Of a DNA stretch of 64,000 nucleotides, positions 29,229 through 37,045 are shown one piece after another. The notes under the pieces were generated by a model, which was given only the letters and a program-made list of their open reading frames with translations, made no database searches and was not told where the DNA came from. The position numbers and the translations under genes were made by a program. Position 1 is the first letter of the stretch, and the number at the start of each line of letters is the position of its first letter. This DNA comes from Coriobacteriia bacterium (GTDB lineage: Bacteria > Actinomycetota > Coriobacteriia > Coriobacteriales > QAMH01): positions 186,001 through 250,000 of the forward strand of contig QAMH01000004.1 in NCBI GenBank assembly GCA_003149935.1. Direction: 5' to 3'.

Positions 29229-30560
29229 GTGGCACGACGCAGGGAGACATACGTAGGTGGCGGTCCTCACAAGGGTCGCATCATCTACGGCGGTGACAAG
29301 CGCGGCATCTTCGGCAGCACCGGTCGGCGTCACATGGGCTCCCAGATGCGCATCTACAGCAAGACGCCGCGGCGCTGGCCGCGCATCGTCCTCATCATCG
29401 CTCTCGTCGTCATCTTCATCGCCTGCGTGTGGCAGTTCGCCTGTGGCGGTCTACCCTTCCTCAAAGCCGAGGAGAAGGCCGAGAGCAATTCGGGTGTGCT
29501 GGCCATCGTCATTCAGAACATCGACGTGGCGCGTCAGAAGGCCGGACTTGCCGGTCTCAACGGCACGGCACAGCAGGGTCTCGACACGCAGGTTACCATC
29601 TCGGCAGTGGGGGACTGCACCTTTGGCAAGGATCCGGATTTTCCGGATGCGACGAGCTTCAACGCGTTCTACCAGGCAAACGGCCCCGCCTATTTCTTTG
29701 CAGACGTGCTACCGTTCACCTCGGCAGACAACCTGACGATCGCCAACTGCGAGGGTACCTTCACGGATAGCAATGACATCCAGGAAAAGTCCTTTAACTT
29801 CAAGGCTCCTGCGGAATACGCCAACGTCTTCGTCCAGGGCAGTGTTGAGGCTGTAAACCTGGCCAATAACCATTCGTTTGACTATGGTACTACGGGTTAC
29901 AATGACACGAAGGCAGCGCTTCAGAATGCCGGAATTACGAGCTTCGGGTATGACCGCACGAACACCTACGAGGTCGATGGCGTCAAGATCGGCCTCTTCG
30001 GCGTCAACGAGCTCGATGGCGTCGAGAAGGCGCAAAGCCTCATGCTCCAGGATATCGAGCGCCTGCAGAAGGAGGGCTGCGCGATTATCGTCGGCACCTT
30101 CCACTGGGGCAACGAGGGCGAGTACGAGGTCACGGCCACGCAGGTCTCGCTCGCGCACCAGGCCATCGATGCCGGATGCGACCTTGTCCTGGGCTCTCAT
30201 CCCCATGTGCTGCAGGGCATCGAGTACTACAAGCAGCGTTACATCTGCTACAGCCTCGGCAACCTCTGCTTTGGCGGCAACACCAATCCCATGGATTATC
30301 GCACCGTGATCTATCAGCAGACCTTCCCGATCAAGAACGGTCAGATCGCGCTCGGCGAAGCCATGCGCACCCAGGCCCGTGTCGTACCGTGCCTGGTCAG
30401 CAGCTCCTCGAGCGTGAACGACTATCAGCCCATGCCGCTTTCCGGTGATGCGGCTGTGGCGGCGATCGAGGCGCTCAACGGCTATTCGGCCACGCTGGCG
30501 GGTGATGGCGCCGAGTTCTCCACGCGACTCGATGAGTCCGGATATTCGCAGGTGAAGTGA
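29229..30560 (+). CDS. CapA-family membrane-anchored metallophosphatase-like protein
   Basis: 443 residues from a GTG at 29229 preceded by AGGAG. A basic cytoplasmic N-terminus (about 1-52) is followed by one TM helix (about 54-73) and an extracytoplasmic domain of the CapA/PGA_cap family (about 118-375). Metal-site motifs are present: SAVGDCTFG, NLANNHSFDYG, GTFHWGNEGEY and LGSHPHVLQG. Relatives include PgsA/CapA of poly-gamma-glutamate synthesis, but no capB/capC gene lies nearby, so that pathway should not be assumed; many CapA-like proteins act alone on the cell surface. The stop is one base from the next start, so it is translationally linked to the flippase-like membrane protein. Confidence 0.85.
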   Translation: MARRRETYVGGGPHKGRIIYGGDKRGIFGSTGRRHMGSQMRIYSKTPRRWPRIVLIIALVVIFIACVWQFACGGLPFLKAEEKAESNSGVLAIVIQNIDVARQKAGLAGLNGTAQQGLDTQVTISAVGDCTFGKDPDFPDATSFNAFYQANGPAYFFADVLPFTSADNLTIANCEGTFTDSNDIQEKSFNFKAPAEYANVFVQGSVEAVNLANNHSFDYGTTGYNDTKAALQNAGITSFGYDRTNTYEVDGVKIGLFGVNELDGVEKAQSLMLQDIERLQKEGCAIIVGTFHWGNEGEYEVTATQVSLAHQAIDAGCDLVLGSHPHVLQGIEYYKQRYICYSLGNLCFGGNTNPMDYRTVIYQQTFPIKNGQIALGEAMRTQARVVPCLVSSSSSVNDYQPMPLSGDAAVAAIEALNGYSATLAGDGAEFSTRLDESGYSQVK

Positions 30561-30561
30561 T

Positions 30562-32034
30562 TTGGCCAAGCGCTGGAATATCATCCTGCCCATCGTGGTC
30601 GTCATCATCGTGGCAGTCATCGTCTTCATCAAGCGTGACGACCTGGGTTCCTTTGTCGAGACCATCAAGGATGTCTCCATCGTTCCCTTCGCACTTGCCG
30701 CATGCTGTCTGTTCGGGCGCTATTTCAGTCATGCCTTCGCGTACAAGGCGGTGTTTCACTGCGTGGACGAGGACGTGAAGTACCTGCACATCGTGCCGCT
30801 CGTCTTCTCCGTGACCTTTGCGAACGACTGTGCCCCCACGGCAGGTACGGCCGGATCGGTACTCATCGCCGCCTGGTCGCATAAGCAGGGGCTCGACATG
30901 GGCAAGTCGGTTACGGTCGTCTTTCTCGAGAAGATCGGCTTCTTCGGAGGCTTCGCCGTCGTCATGCTCGTTGGCTTTGCCATCCTCATCTTCACGGGGC
31001 AGATGGTTTGGTATCTTGCCCTTGGTGGCCTAGCTGTCCTACTTATGATTTTTACCTTCGGATTCGTGATGTGGCTCGGATATAGTCATGTCGAGACAGA
31101 GCAGAAGCTCTTCGCCTGGATCGAGAACCTCGTCAATCGTGCCCTTGTCGTTTTCAAGCGCAAGCCTGCCGAGCCTTGGGCCGGCCGCATCGCGGCGTCA
31201 TTTCACGAGGCAGCGAGCATTGCCGTCGACAAACCACGCCAGCTCATCGTTATGTTCTGCCGCATGGTGTTGCTGCATGCCTGTGATTGCATGTGCTTCA
31301 TCTTCGTAGGTTTTGCCTTCGGGTACACGTACATCCCGTTCCTCATGGCCTCCTACGTGGCGGGCTTCATCATCGCGACCTTCATCCTGCAGACCATTGG
31401 TGCTGTCGAGATTCTGCTCGCGCTCATCCTGAGCGCCTATGGGGCCACACCCGCCCAGGCCGCGGCCATCGCGCTGGCGTATCGTGGTCTCATCTTCTGG
31501 ATCCCCTTCATCATCGGTGCCATCTGCATCAACATCACTGGCCAGCAAAAGCAGGTCTTTGCGCAGGGGAGTGAGGAGGTGCTCGTCAAGGGCGGTGACG
31601 AAAACGCCGCTCAGGCTAAACTCGAGAGCACGTCGGAGGCTCCTGTCATCGAGGATATGACCGAGATGCTGCCCGTGCCGCCCGCGGCCTGGACGCGCGA
31701 GCACGAGCGTGAGCATCACGAGACCTACGCGGTCAAACTGGCAGACATCGTCGATGCCTTCCAGATTGATGATATCGTGGCTTATACTACGGCAGGTGAC
31801 GTAAACGAGAGTGAAATCGAAGTTACCCAAAATGACCAAGATGAAATAATCGCAGGTCAGAACACTGATGAAGTAAATGATTCTGAGTATCCTGTTCCCC
31901 CTCAAGGTGGCTCTGATACTACGGTGGATGAGATATTTATGCGGGTCACAGCTGACCAGGAACAGACTCAAACCGATGACGTAGATACTGTAATCTTAGA
32001 CATGCAAGAAGAAACTGACGAGGAAACAGAATAG
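30562..32034 (+). CDS. UPF0104/AglD-MprF-type integral membrane protein with acidic tail
   Basis: 490 residues from a TTG at 30562, directly after the preceding stop, with GGTGAAG upstream. About eight TM helices occupy residues 1-330 in the lysylphosphatidylglycerol synthase TM/UPF0104 pattern, with the family segment FANDCAPTAGTAGSVLIAA near 90 and a C-terminal FIIATFILQTIGAVEILLAL. Members flip or transfer lipid-linked substrates. From about residue 405 the protein is a disordered acidic tail (E, D, Q, T) and its DNA turns noticeably AT-richer. Pairing with the CapA-like gene suggests an envelope polymer or lipid function; this is inferred. Confidence 0.8.
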   Translation: MAKRWNIILPIVVVIIVAVIVFIKRDDLGSFVETIKDVSIVPFALAACCLFGRYFSHAFAYKAVFHCVDEDVKYLHIVPLVFSVTFANDCAPTAGTAGSVLIAAWSHKQGLDMGKSVTVVFLEKIGFFGGFAVVMLVGFAILIFTGQMVWYLALGGLAVLLMIFTFGFVMWLGYSHVETEQKLFAWIENLVNRALVVFKRKPAEPWAGRIAASFHEAASIAVDKPRQLIVMFCRMVLLHACDCMCFIFVGFAFGYTYIPFLMASYVAGFIIATFILQTIGAVEILLALILSAYGATPAQAAAIALAYRGLIFWIPFIIGAICINITGQQKQVFAQGSEEVLVKGGDENAAQAKLESTSEAPVIEDMTEMLPVPPAAWTREHEREHHETYAVKLADIVDAFQIDDIVAYTTAGDVNESEIEVTQNDQDEIIAGQNTDEVNDSEYPVPPQGGSDTTVDEIFMRVTADQEQTQTDDVDTVILDMQEETDEETE

Positions 32035-32049
32035 GAGCGTACGACAAGC

Positions 32050-33114
32050 ATGGCCCTCTCAATTGGCATCGTTGGACTTCCCAACGTGGGAAAGTCCACG
32101 TTATTTACGGCTTTGACCGATCAAACCGGTCTCGCGGCCAATTATCCCTTCGCAACCATCGACCCTAATGTAGGCATCGTTCCCGTACCCGATGAACGTC
32201 TCGAGAAGTTGGCCGAGATCGCCCATCCCGGACGCATCGTTCCGGCGACGGTCGAATTCGTCGATATCGCAGGGCTCGTGAAGGGTGCGAGCGAGGGCGA
32301 GGGACTGGGTAATCAATTCTTGGCCAATATCCGCGAAACTGACGCAATTTGTGAGGTTGTCCGCTATTTCAGCGACCCTGATGTCATACGACATGAGAGC
32401 AGTCAGGATCCGACATCCGACATCGAGACCATACGTACTGAGCTGGTCTTAGCTGATTTGGCCACGCTCGAGAAGGCACTCGTGCGACTCGAGAAGGAGG
32501 CCAAACGCGACAAGGCAAACCTTCCCAAGTACGAGATGGCAAAACGCGTGGAAGAGTGGCTCAACGAGGGGCATCCCGCACGCCTCCTGGACATGACTGA
32601 CGAGGAAAAATCTCTCCTGTACGACTTGCACCTTTTGACCATGAAACCTGTTCTTTACTTGGCCAATGTTGACGAAGATATGGTCAATGCAGACCTTGAT
32701 GAGATCGACGGCATCAAGCCACTGCCTATTTGTGCACAGGTTGAGGCAGAACTTGCCGAGCTTGATGCTGATGAGAAAGCCGAGTTCCTTGCCGATATGG
32801 GGTTAGAGGAGCCGGGTCTTTCGCGTCTGGCTAAGGCGGCTTATCGCCTGCTGGGCCTGCAGTCCTTCTTCACTGCAGGCGAGATAGAGGTCAAGGCTTG
32901 GACTATTCCCATCGGTGCCAAGGCTCCGCAGGCTGCTGGCGTCATTCATACGGATTTTGAGCGTGGCTTTATCAAGGCTGAAACCTGCAGTTATGACGAT
33001 TATGTCGAGCTTGGGGGAGAGGCTGGTTGCCGCGCTGCCGGCAAATTGCGCCAGGAAGGCAAGGAATATGTTGTGCAGGATGGCGACGTCATGCACTTCA
33101 AGTTCAATGTGTAA
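32050..33114 (+). CDS. ychF: Ribosome-binding ATPase YchF (Obg family)
   Basis: 354 residues, standard length. The ATG follows AGGAG with a longer spacer. G-domain motifs: GLPNVGKSTLFTALT (P-loop), NYPFATIDPNVG (switch I), DIAGLVKGASEGEGLGN (switch II) and LANVDED in place of NKxD, the change that makes YchF prefer ATP. A coiled-coil arm lies near 130-180 and a TGS domain at the C-terminus (about 275-352, EIEVKAWTIPIGAKAPQAAG). YchF binds the 70S ribosome and influences stress responses. It is 15 bases downstream of the membrane-protein gene. Confidence 0.96.
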   Translation: MALSIGIVGLPNVGKSTLFTALTDQTGLAANYPFATIDPNVGIVPVPDERLEKLAEIAHPGRIVPATVEFVDIAGLVKGASEGEGLGNQFLANIRETDAICEVVRYFSDPDVIRHESSQDPTSDIETIRTELVLADLATLEKALVRLEKEAKRDKANLPKYEMAKRVEEWLNEGHPARLLDMTDEEKSLLYDLHLLTMKPVLYLANVDEDMVNADLDEIDGIKPLPICAQVEAELAELDADEKAEFLADMGLEEPGLSRLAKAAYRLLGLQSFFTAGEIEVKAWTIPIGAKAPQAAGVIHTDFERGFIKAETCSYDDYVELGGEAGCRAAGKLRQEGKEYVVQDGDVMHFKFNV

Positions 33115-33188
33115 GCGGACTGCACGCACACATATATATAAGCAGCACGCGTATTAGATAAATAGTCTAGTTATTAAAGGAGATTCGT

Positions 33189-33656
33189 ATGAAAAACGCT
33201 CATGCCAGCTCGATCAAGGGTCTGAGCATCGCCGTCATCATTTTGTCTGCTCTGGGCATACTTGCTGCTGTTCTTCTCATGGTGTTCTCAGGCGTGCTCA
33301 GTGCGATCATCATGAATGAGGGTCCGGACCTTATGAATGGCATGCGCTATGAGTACGGTAGCTCATCGATGTACCTTAACGATATCGATTCTGATGACGC
33401 ATTCTTTGTCAGCGCCATCATGATGCTGCTTGGCGGGGGCCTGTCGGTTTGGCTGCTCATTTGCTGTGTCGGTGGACTTATCGCAGGCATTCTCGGCGTG
33501 ATGCATGCTGCCAATCCGCCCAAGCTCGGGCTTGTCATGGGTTGGGCTATAGCCGGTACCATTTTAAGTTTCCTTGGCGGAAGCGTCATCGTGGCTGTCT
33601 TGCTCATCATCGTTGCCGTTTTCGCTAATTCCGACAAGCGCATGTACTGCCAATAA
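33189..33656 (+). CDS. Small membrane protein of unknown function
   Basis: 155 residues with three to four TM helices (about 12-38, 75-105, 112-140) and an extracytoplasmic loop containing MNGMRYEYGSSSMYLND. The ATG at 33189 follows AAGGAG. The layout resembles the DUF4190-type membrane proteins common in Actinobacteria, but that match rests only on topology and Gly-rich helices. A good terminator follows at once, so with 74 bases of separation from ychF it may be its own unit. Confidence 0.65.
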   Translation: MKNAHASSIKGLSIAVIILSALGILAAVLLMVFSGVLSAIIMNEGPDLMNGMRYEYGSSSMYLNDIDSDDAFFVSAIMMLLGGGLSVWLLICCVGGLIAGILGVMHAANPPKLGLVMGWAIAGTILSFLGGSVIVAVLLIIVAVFANSDKRMYCQ

Positions 33657-33681
33657 ACGTCAGCGTCATCAGAGCGCGTGA

Positions 33682-33718
33682 AAGGGGTGTCAGAATTATC
33701 TGGCACCCCTTATTTTTT
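33682..33718 (+). terminator. Intrinsic terminator
   Basis: A 13-bp stem with one G-U pair (arms 33682-33694 and 33699-33711), a 4-base loop ATTA, then ATTTTTTC. It ends the transcript of the small membrane protein at 33189-33656. Confidence 0.9.
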
Positions 33719-34203
33719 CGGCAGGGTTGGTGACATTCTGGGAATAGAGTAGCATTGCTTGCGCAAAGACCTTGCTGGCGCCTTTGCTTTGCACGCCGCC
33801 CGTTCTGTCAGTTGGTGCATGTGGTCTTATTGCCGCTTCGTCCTATCGGACTAGCAGGTACAGGATAATTCTCGTTGGGTCGACTGGTAACCAAATCGCT
33901 TTGAGCACCAGTAAATCAAATGGGTACCCGCTTATATAAGTGGAAAGTCCGCATGTTTGGCATAGGGACGCATGAGAGCGGATCCCTCTGGTTTCGAGAA
34001 AGGAAGATTATGTTGCCAGTGCTCTTGTTCTGGCGGACGCATGCGGTGCTGAGACCGCGCGGGGAGAAGATCTGTCACAACAACTATGTCACGGAGCTGT
34101 GATTGATTAGAAAAGCAGTATATTGCCTATGTATTATGACAAGGTCATAGGCATTTCGTATGCATAGTATGCAACATATAGGAAATATATTGCATAAATT
34201 TCT
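33719..34203. other. AT-rich intergenic region, nothing firm
   Basis: About 480 bases between a plus-strand terminator and the 3' end of a minus-strand gene. It holds no convincing frame (a 60-codon frame at 33920 lacks support). ATATATTGCATA near 34187 resembles a stretch near 19823 in the other AT-rich gap. GCAGGTA occurs near 33854. Confidence 0.5.
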
Positions 34204-35760
34204 CTAGAAGAGAAAATCGAAGGAGAGCTGGTCTTCCTCGTTTGAGTCGCTCGATTCCTCGGACCTTACCTCAGGTTCAGCAACGGGCTCTGTTTGCGAC
34301 GTTGATTGCTCATCGTCAGCTGATTTGACGGGTACCGCTTGTTCATCGAGCGAGTCAGACGCGGATCCGTCTGAGAGTTCAGATACATCGGTGTCTGTGG
34401 CTTTGTGGCTTCCCAGGCCTTCTGCATCTCGCTTAGAAACCCTTTCAGTTTCTGGGATGTCCTCGGTTTCCCGCGCGGGGAGGGCTTCGGATTCATGATT
34501 CTTTGCAGCCTCCTGTTCTAGATTGATGGTCGGTTCGCTTTCTTGCTCCGCTTCATTTGCAGAAACATCATTGAGGTCCTGCGCTGGTGCGTGATCATCT
34601 TGAGATTGCGCTTCATTGACAGGTTTCTGCTCTGATATTGCCTCATTTGCGTGCTCCGTTTCTTGCTGCGTTTGTATTTCATTTTCTGGTACCTGCTCAG
34701 ATACCAGGCTAAAGCCTTCGTGAGTCTCGATTATGGTCTCGGAAACAATCTCCTCTTCGACCGTTTCCTCTATTTCGCTTGTATGAGCAGAAATATTGGC
34801 AGGCACCTGCTCAATTTGCTTACCTGTTGATTCCGGAACGGTGGCGTCCTCGCTCGAAAGATCTGCCGATTCCTGTTCTTCTGCTACTTCGGGAGAAATA
34901 TGGGCCGTCTCATCCTCATTCCAAGAAGTGGCCATTTCGCTTCCGGTGAGGTTTGTGGACGTGACACGCTCTTCGATAATGGGCTCGGATGCCGCGGAAT
35001 CGCTTTCCAGACGGATGTCATCGGAAGGTGCTAGCACCCCATTGACCGGGGCGTTCTTTGCCTCTGCGAGGATTTCCTCGACTTCTTCCTCTCTGACGAC
35101 AAATTCCTCGACCGTACGTTCGACGACGACCCGTTCCTCGGTCATCTTCGTGTACAAGCTCTGTGACCAGGAGCTTTGTGCAGGCTCCTCGGGGTCAAGG
35201 TCACTACGCAGCATCGCGATGGTGTTCGTGAGGAGGGGAGAACCCTCGATCGTTGCCTCGAATGTATCCAAATCCCCTGGTCGGCCACCTGCTAGCAGGG
35301 CCGTGACCCCACCAAACACGAAGTCGATGGAGGAGCGTGTCTCGCTCGGGAGTCTGTCTTCGCGCAACTTGAAGAGGGCGAGCCATTCGTTCACGACGGA
35401 GCGCTTGGCATCCTCGAGGAGGCGCTGGTTGCCGTTTTCGCTCGCCAGTACGCGTAGATGATCGAAGCCTTTCTGCGCTTGATCTGCGACGTCGTCTGCA
35501 TCAGTGGCTTCATCGGCGACGAAGCCTTCGAGGAGCACGCGTGCCACGGCTGCGAAATCCGCATGCTCGACACTCGCCTGGGCGAGATCCCACATGCTGT
35601 CGTAGTGGTAGTAGTAGGAGTTACGATTGACCTTGGCGCGGCTGACGATGTCACGTACCGTAATTTCGCTGAAGGGCATCTCCTTCATGCAATCCCAGAA
35701 TGCGAGCTCCATGCGCTCGGTTGCGCTCGGTCCTTCTGCATTCTTCGGCGGTCGTGCCAC
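34204..35760 (-). CDS. TetR-type regulator with a roughly 310-residue acidic disordered tail
   Basis: 518 residues. Residues 14-60 are a TetR-type HTH: ELAFWDCMKEMPFSEITVRD followed by IVSRAKVNRNSYYYHYDSMW, matching the NRxSxYxHF-type recognition segment. Residues 65-200 are the helical ligand domain. TetR proteins are normally about 200 residues; here a very acidic low-complexity tail (E, S, T, Q, V; repeated EQVPxN and EEETVSE-like units) runs from about 205 to the end, which is FDFLF. The tail is coded by AT-richer DNA. Its role is unknown; it might hold a co-regulator or act in condensation. The neighbours give no clear target gene. Confidence 0.8.
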   Translation of the reverse strand: MARPPKNAEGPSATERMELAFWDCMKEMPFSEITVRDIVSRAKVNRNSYYYHYDSMWDLAQASVEHADFAAVARVLLEGFVADEATDADDVADQAQKGFDHLRVLASENGNQRLLEDAKRSVVNEWLALFKLREDRLPSETRSSIDFVFGGVTALLAGGRPGDLDTFEATIEGSPLLTNTIAMLRSDLDPEEPAQSSWSQSLYTKMTEERVVVERTVEEFVVREEEVEEILAEAKNAPVNGVLAPSDDIRLESDSAASEPIIEERVTSTNLTGSEMATSWNEDETAHISPEVAEEQESADLSSEDATVPESTGKQIEQVPANISAHTSEIEETVEEEIVSETIIETHEGFSLVSEQVPENEIQTQQETEHANEAISEQKPVNEAQSQDDHAPAQDLNDVSANEAEQESEPTINLEQEAAKNHESEALPARETEDIPETERVSKRDAEGLGSHKATDTDVSELSDGSASDSLDEQAVPVKSADDEQSTSQTEPVAEPEVRSEESSDSNEEDQLSFDFLF

Positions 35761-35925
35761 GTTTGCTCCTAAAATAGACGTTGTATCTAGAACATGCTGA
35801 AAGAATATATCCAGATGTTATTTAGATTAAGTGTCTATGCATACTAACACGAATTAGACTGCGTGACTATAAAAAGAGCAATTATTTTAAACGCACGCCA
35901 TCCTTGCGAAGATCGTGATTCGGGG

Positions 35926-35963
35926 CAAAAAGAAGCGACCCCTCCGACATGCGGAAGGGCCGC
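35926..35963 (-). terminator. Intrinsic terminator for the 50-residue peptide gene
   Basis: Read on the minus strand: a 12-bp stem with two G-U pairs (plus-strand arms 35935-35946 and 35952-35963), a 5-base loop, then TTCTTTTTG. It lies about 28 bases after the stop of the small gene at 35992-36144. Confidence 0.85.
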
Positions 35964-35991
35964 CCTCGTGCGTATGGAATATCGCGCGAGC

Positions 35992-36144
35992 CTAATCGAG
36001 GTTCGGGTCGATATTGCCGTAGCCTTCTTCGGTCCTGATATCCGGATCTTCCTCGAGCTCGACTTCGGTGTCGATGATATCGATGTCCTCGGTCCCGTAG
36101 CCTTCCTCCGTGCTGATATCGGGATCTTTCTCAAACTCAACCAT
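35992..36144 (-). CDS. 50-residue acidic peptide with two near-identical repeats
   Basis: A small gene with ATG at 36144, GGAG six bases upstream, stop TAG, and its own terminator. The peptide consists of two copies of a 16-residue unit with a 26-residue period: VEFEKDPDISTEEGYG (residues 2-17) and VELEEDPDIRTEEGYG (28-43), 13 of 16 identical, each followed by an Asp/Ile-rich spacer. It is strongly acidic, has no Cys, no signal peptide and no TM segment. I recognise no family. Repeated cores can occur in RiPP precursors, and acidic repeats in calcium-binding or decoy peptides, but no tailoring enzyme is near. Upstream on the same strand is the ECF transporter operon, 162 bases away. Confidence 0.7.
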   Translation of the reverse strand: MVEFEKDPDISTEEGYGTEDIDIIDTEVELEEDPDIRTEEGYGNIDPNLD

Positions 36145-36305
36145 GATGGACTCCATTCCCTCACGATGTGCATGTGCAGACTTATCTGTCCACGTGAATA
36201 TTTTACTCTCCCTATAAATGAACGCGGCCGACTTTGCGCGTTTCGTAGTGGGGATTCTCCAATTTCAGTACCCAGGTATGAGCACTTGAACGGCGAGTAT
36301 GAGGC

Positions 36306-37007
36306 TCAGCGCACGAGCATACCGTATTTGCGTTGTGCGCGGGTGAGCTTGTCGAGCAGGGGGTTTGCCACGAGCAGCAGCGTGACGAATGTCGCCGCCG
36401 CCTGCATGCAGTTCATCGGGAAGCCGGCGAGATAGACGGCGATGACGGCTTCGGGCGTGATGCGCGAAAGCATGAAGAAAAGCGAGCTCGTGTCGAGGAT
36501 GGGTCCCGCGACGAGCACGACGAAGACGGCACCGCTTGCGGCCACCCCCACGCGGGCCCACACGCTCAACTTCTCGCGGCGTATCAGGCCGCGTTGGGCG
36601 AGCGCTCCGAAGACGAGGCCGCAGAGCCCGAAGGCGAGCATCTGCCAGGGCGTCCAGGGGCCTTGACCGAAGATGAAGTTGCTCGTGAGCGCCGCGAGCG
36701 AACCGACCAGAAAGCCCGATGACGGTCCGAAGGCGATGCCCGCGATCATGATGATGGCCGCCATCGGCTTGAAGCCCGGCAGCCAGATGAAGGCCGCGCG
36801 TGCTGCCACCGCCAGGGCGCACATGACCGCGAGCATGACGAGCTCGCGTGCCTGCGGACGCCGTGTCTCGAAGATCGCGAAGAAGGGGACGATGGTGCAA
36901 AGCACCACGATGAAGCTCGCGACCACGTATGCCTTGCCGCCTACGAGCGCGCTGATGACGACGCTCGCGACCGCGCACGAAAGCGACAGAATCCATGCGA
37001 GGGCCAT
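36306..37007 (-). CDS. ECF transporter substrate-binding (S) component, probably corrinoid-related
   Basis: 233 residues from the ATG at 37007; no strong ribosome-binding site precedes it, so translation may be coupled to the upstream ATPase. Five to six TM helices. The segment with GFKPMAAIIMIAGIAFGPSS is typical of ECF S components, in which small residues contact the T subunit. It is last in an operon: DUF4430 lipoprotein, EcfT, EcfA-A, EcfS. The operon's leader carries a cobalamin riboswitch (40165-40335), so a corrinoid, a corrinoid precursor or cobalt is the likely substrate. That specificity is inferred from the regulation. Confidence 0.82.
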   Translation of the reverse strand: MALAWILSLSCAVASVVISALVGGKAYVVASFIVVLCTIVPFFAIFETRRPQARELVMLAVMCALAVAARAAFIWLPGFKPMAAIIMIAGIAFGPSSGFLVGSLAALTSNFIFGQGPWTPWQMLAFGLCGLVFGALAQRGLIRREKLSVWARVGVAASGAVFVVLVAGPILDTSSLFFMLSRITPEAVIAVYLAGFPMNCMQAAATFVTLLLVANPLLDKLTRAQRKYGMLVR

Positions 37008-37045
37008 GTGCCGACGGGCAGCTGCTTGCCCATTTTGGTTTCCGT

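Noticed and set aside
29229..30560. Poly-gamma-glutamate capsule operon from the CapA-like gene
   Set aside because: No capB or capC partner nearby; CapA-like proteins occur widely without a capsule.
33920..34102. 60-codon frame downstream of the terminator at 33.7 kb
   Set aside because: Arg- and Gly-rich chance translation, no start context.
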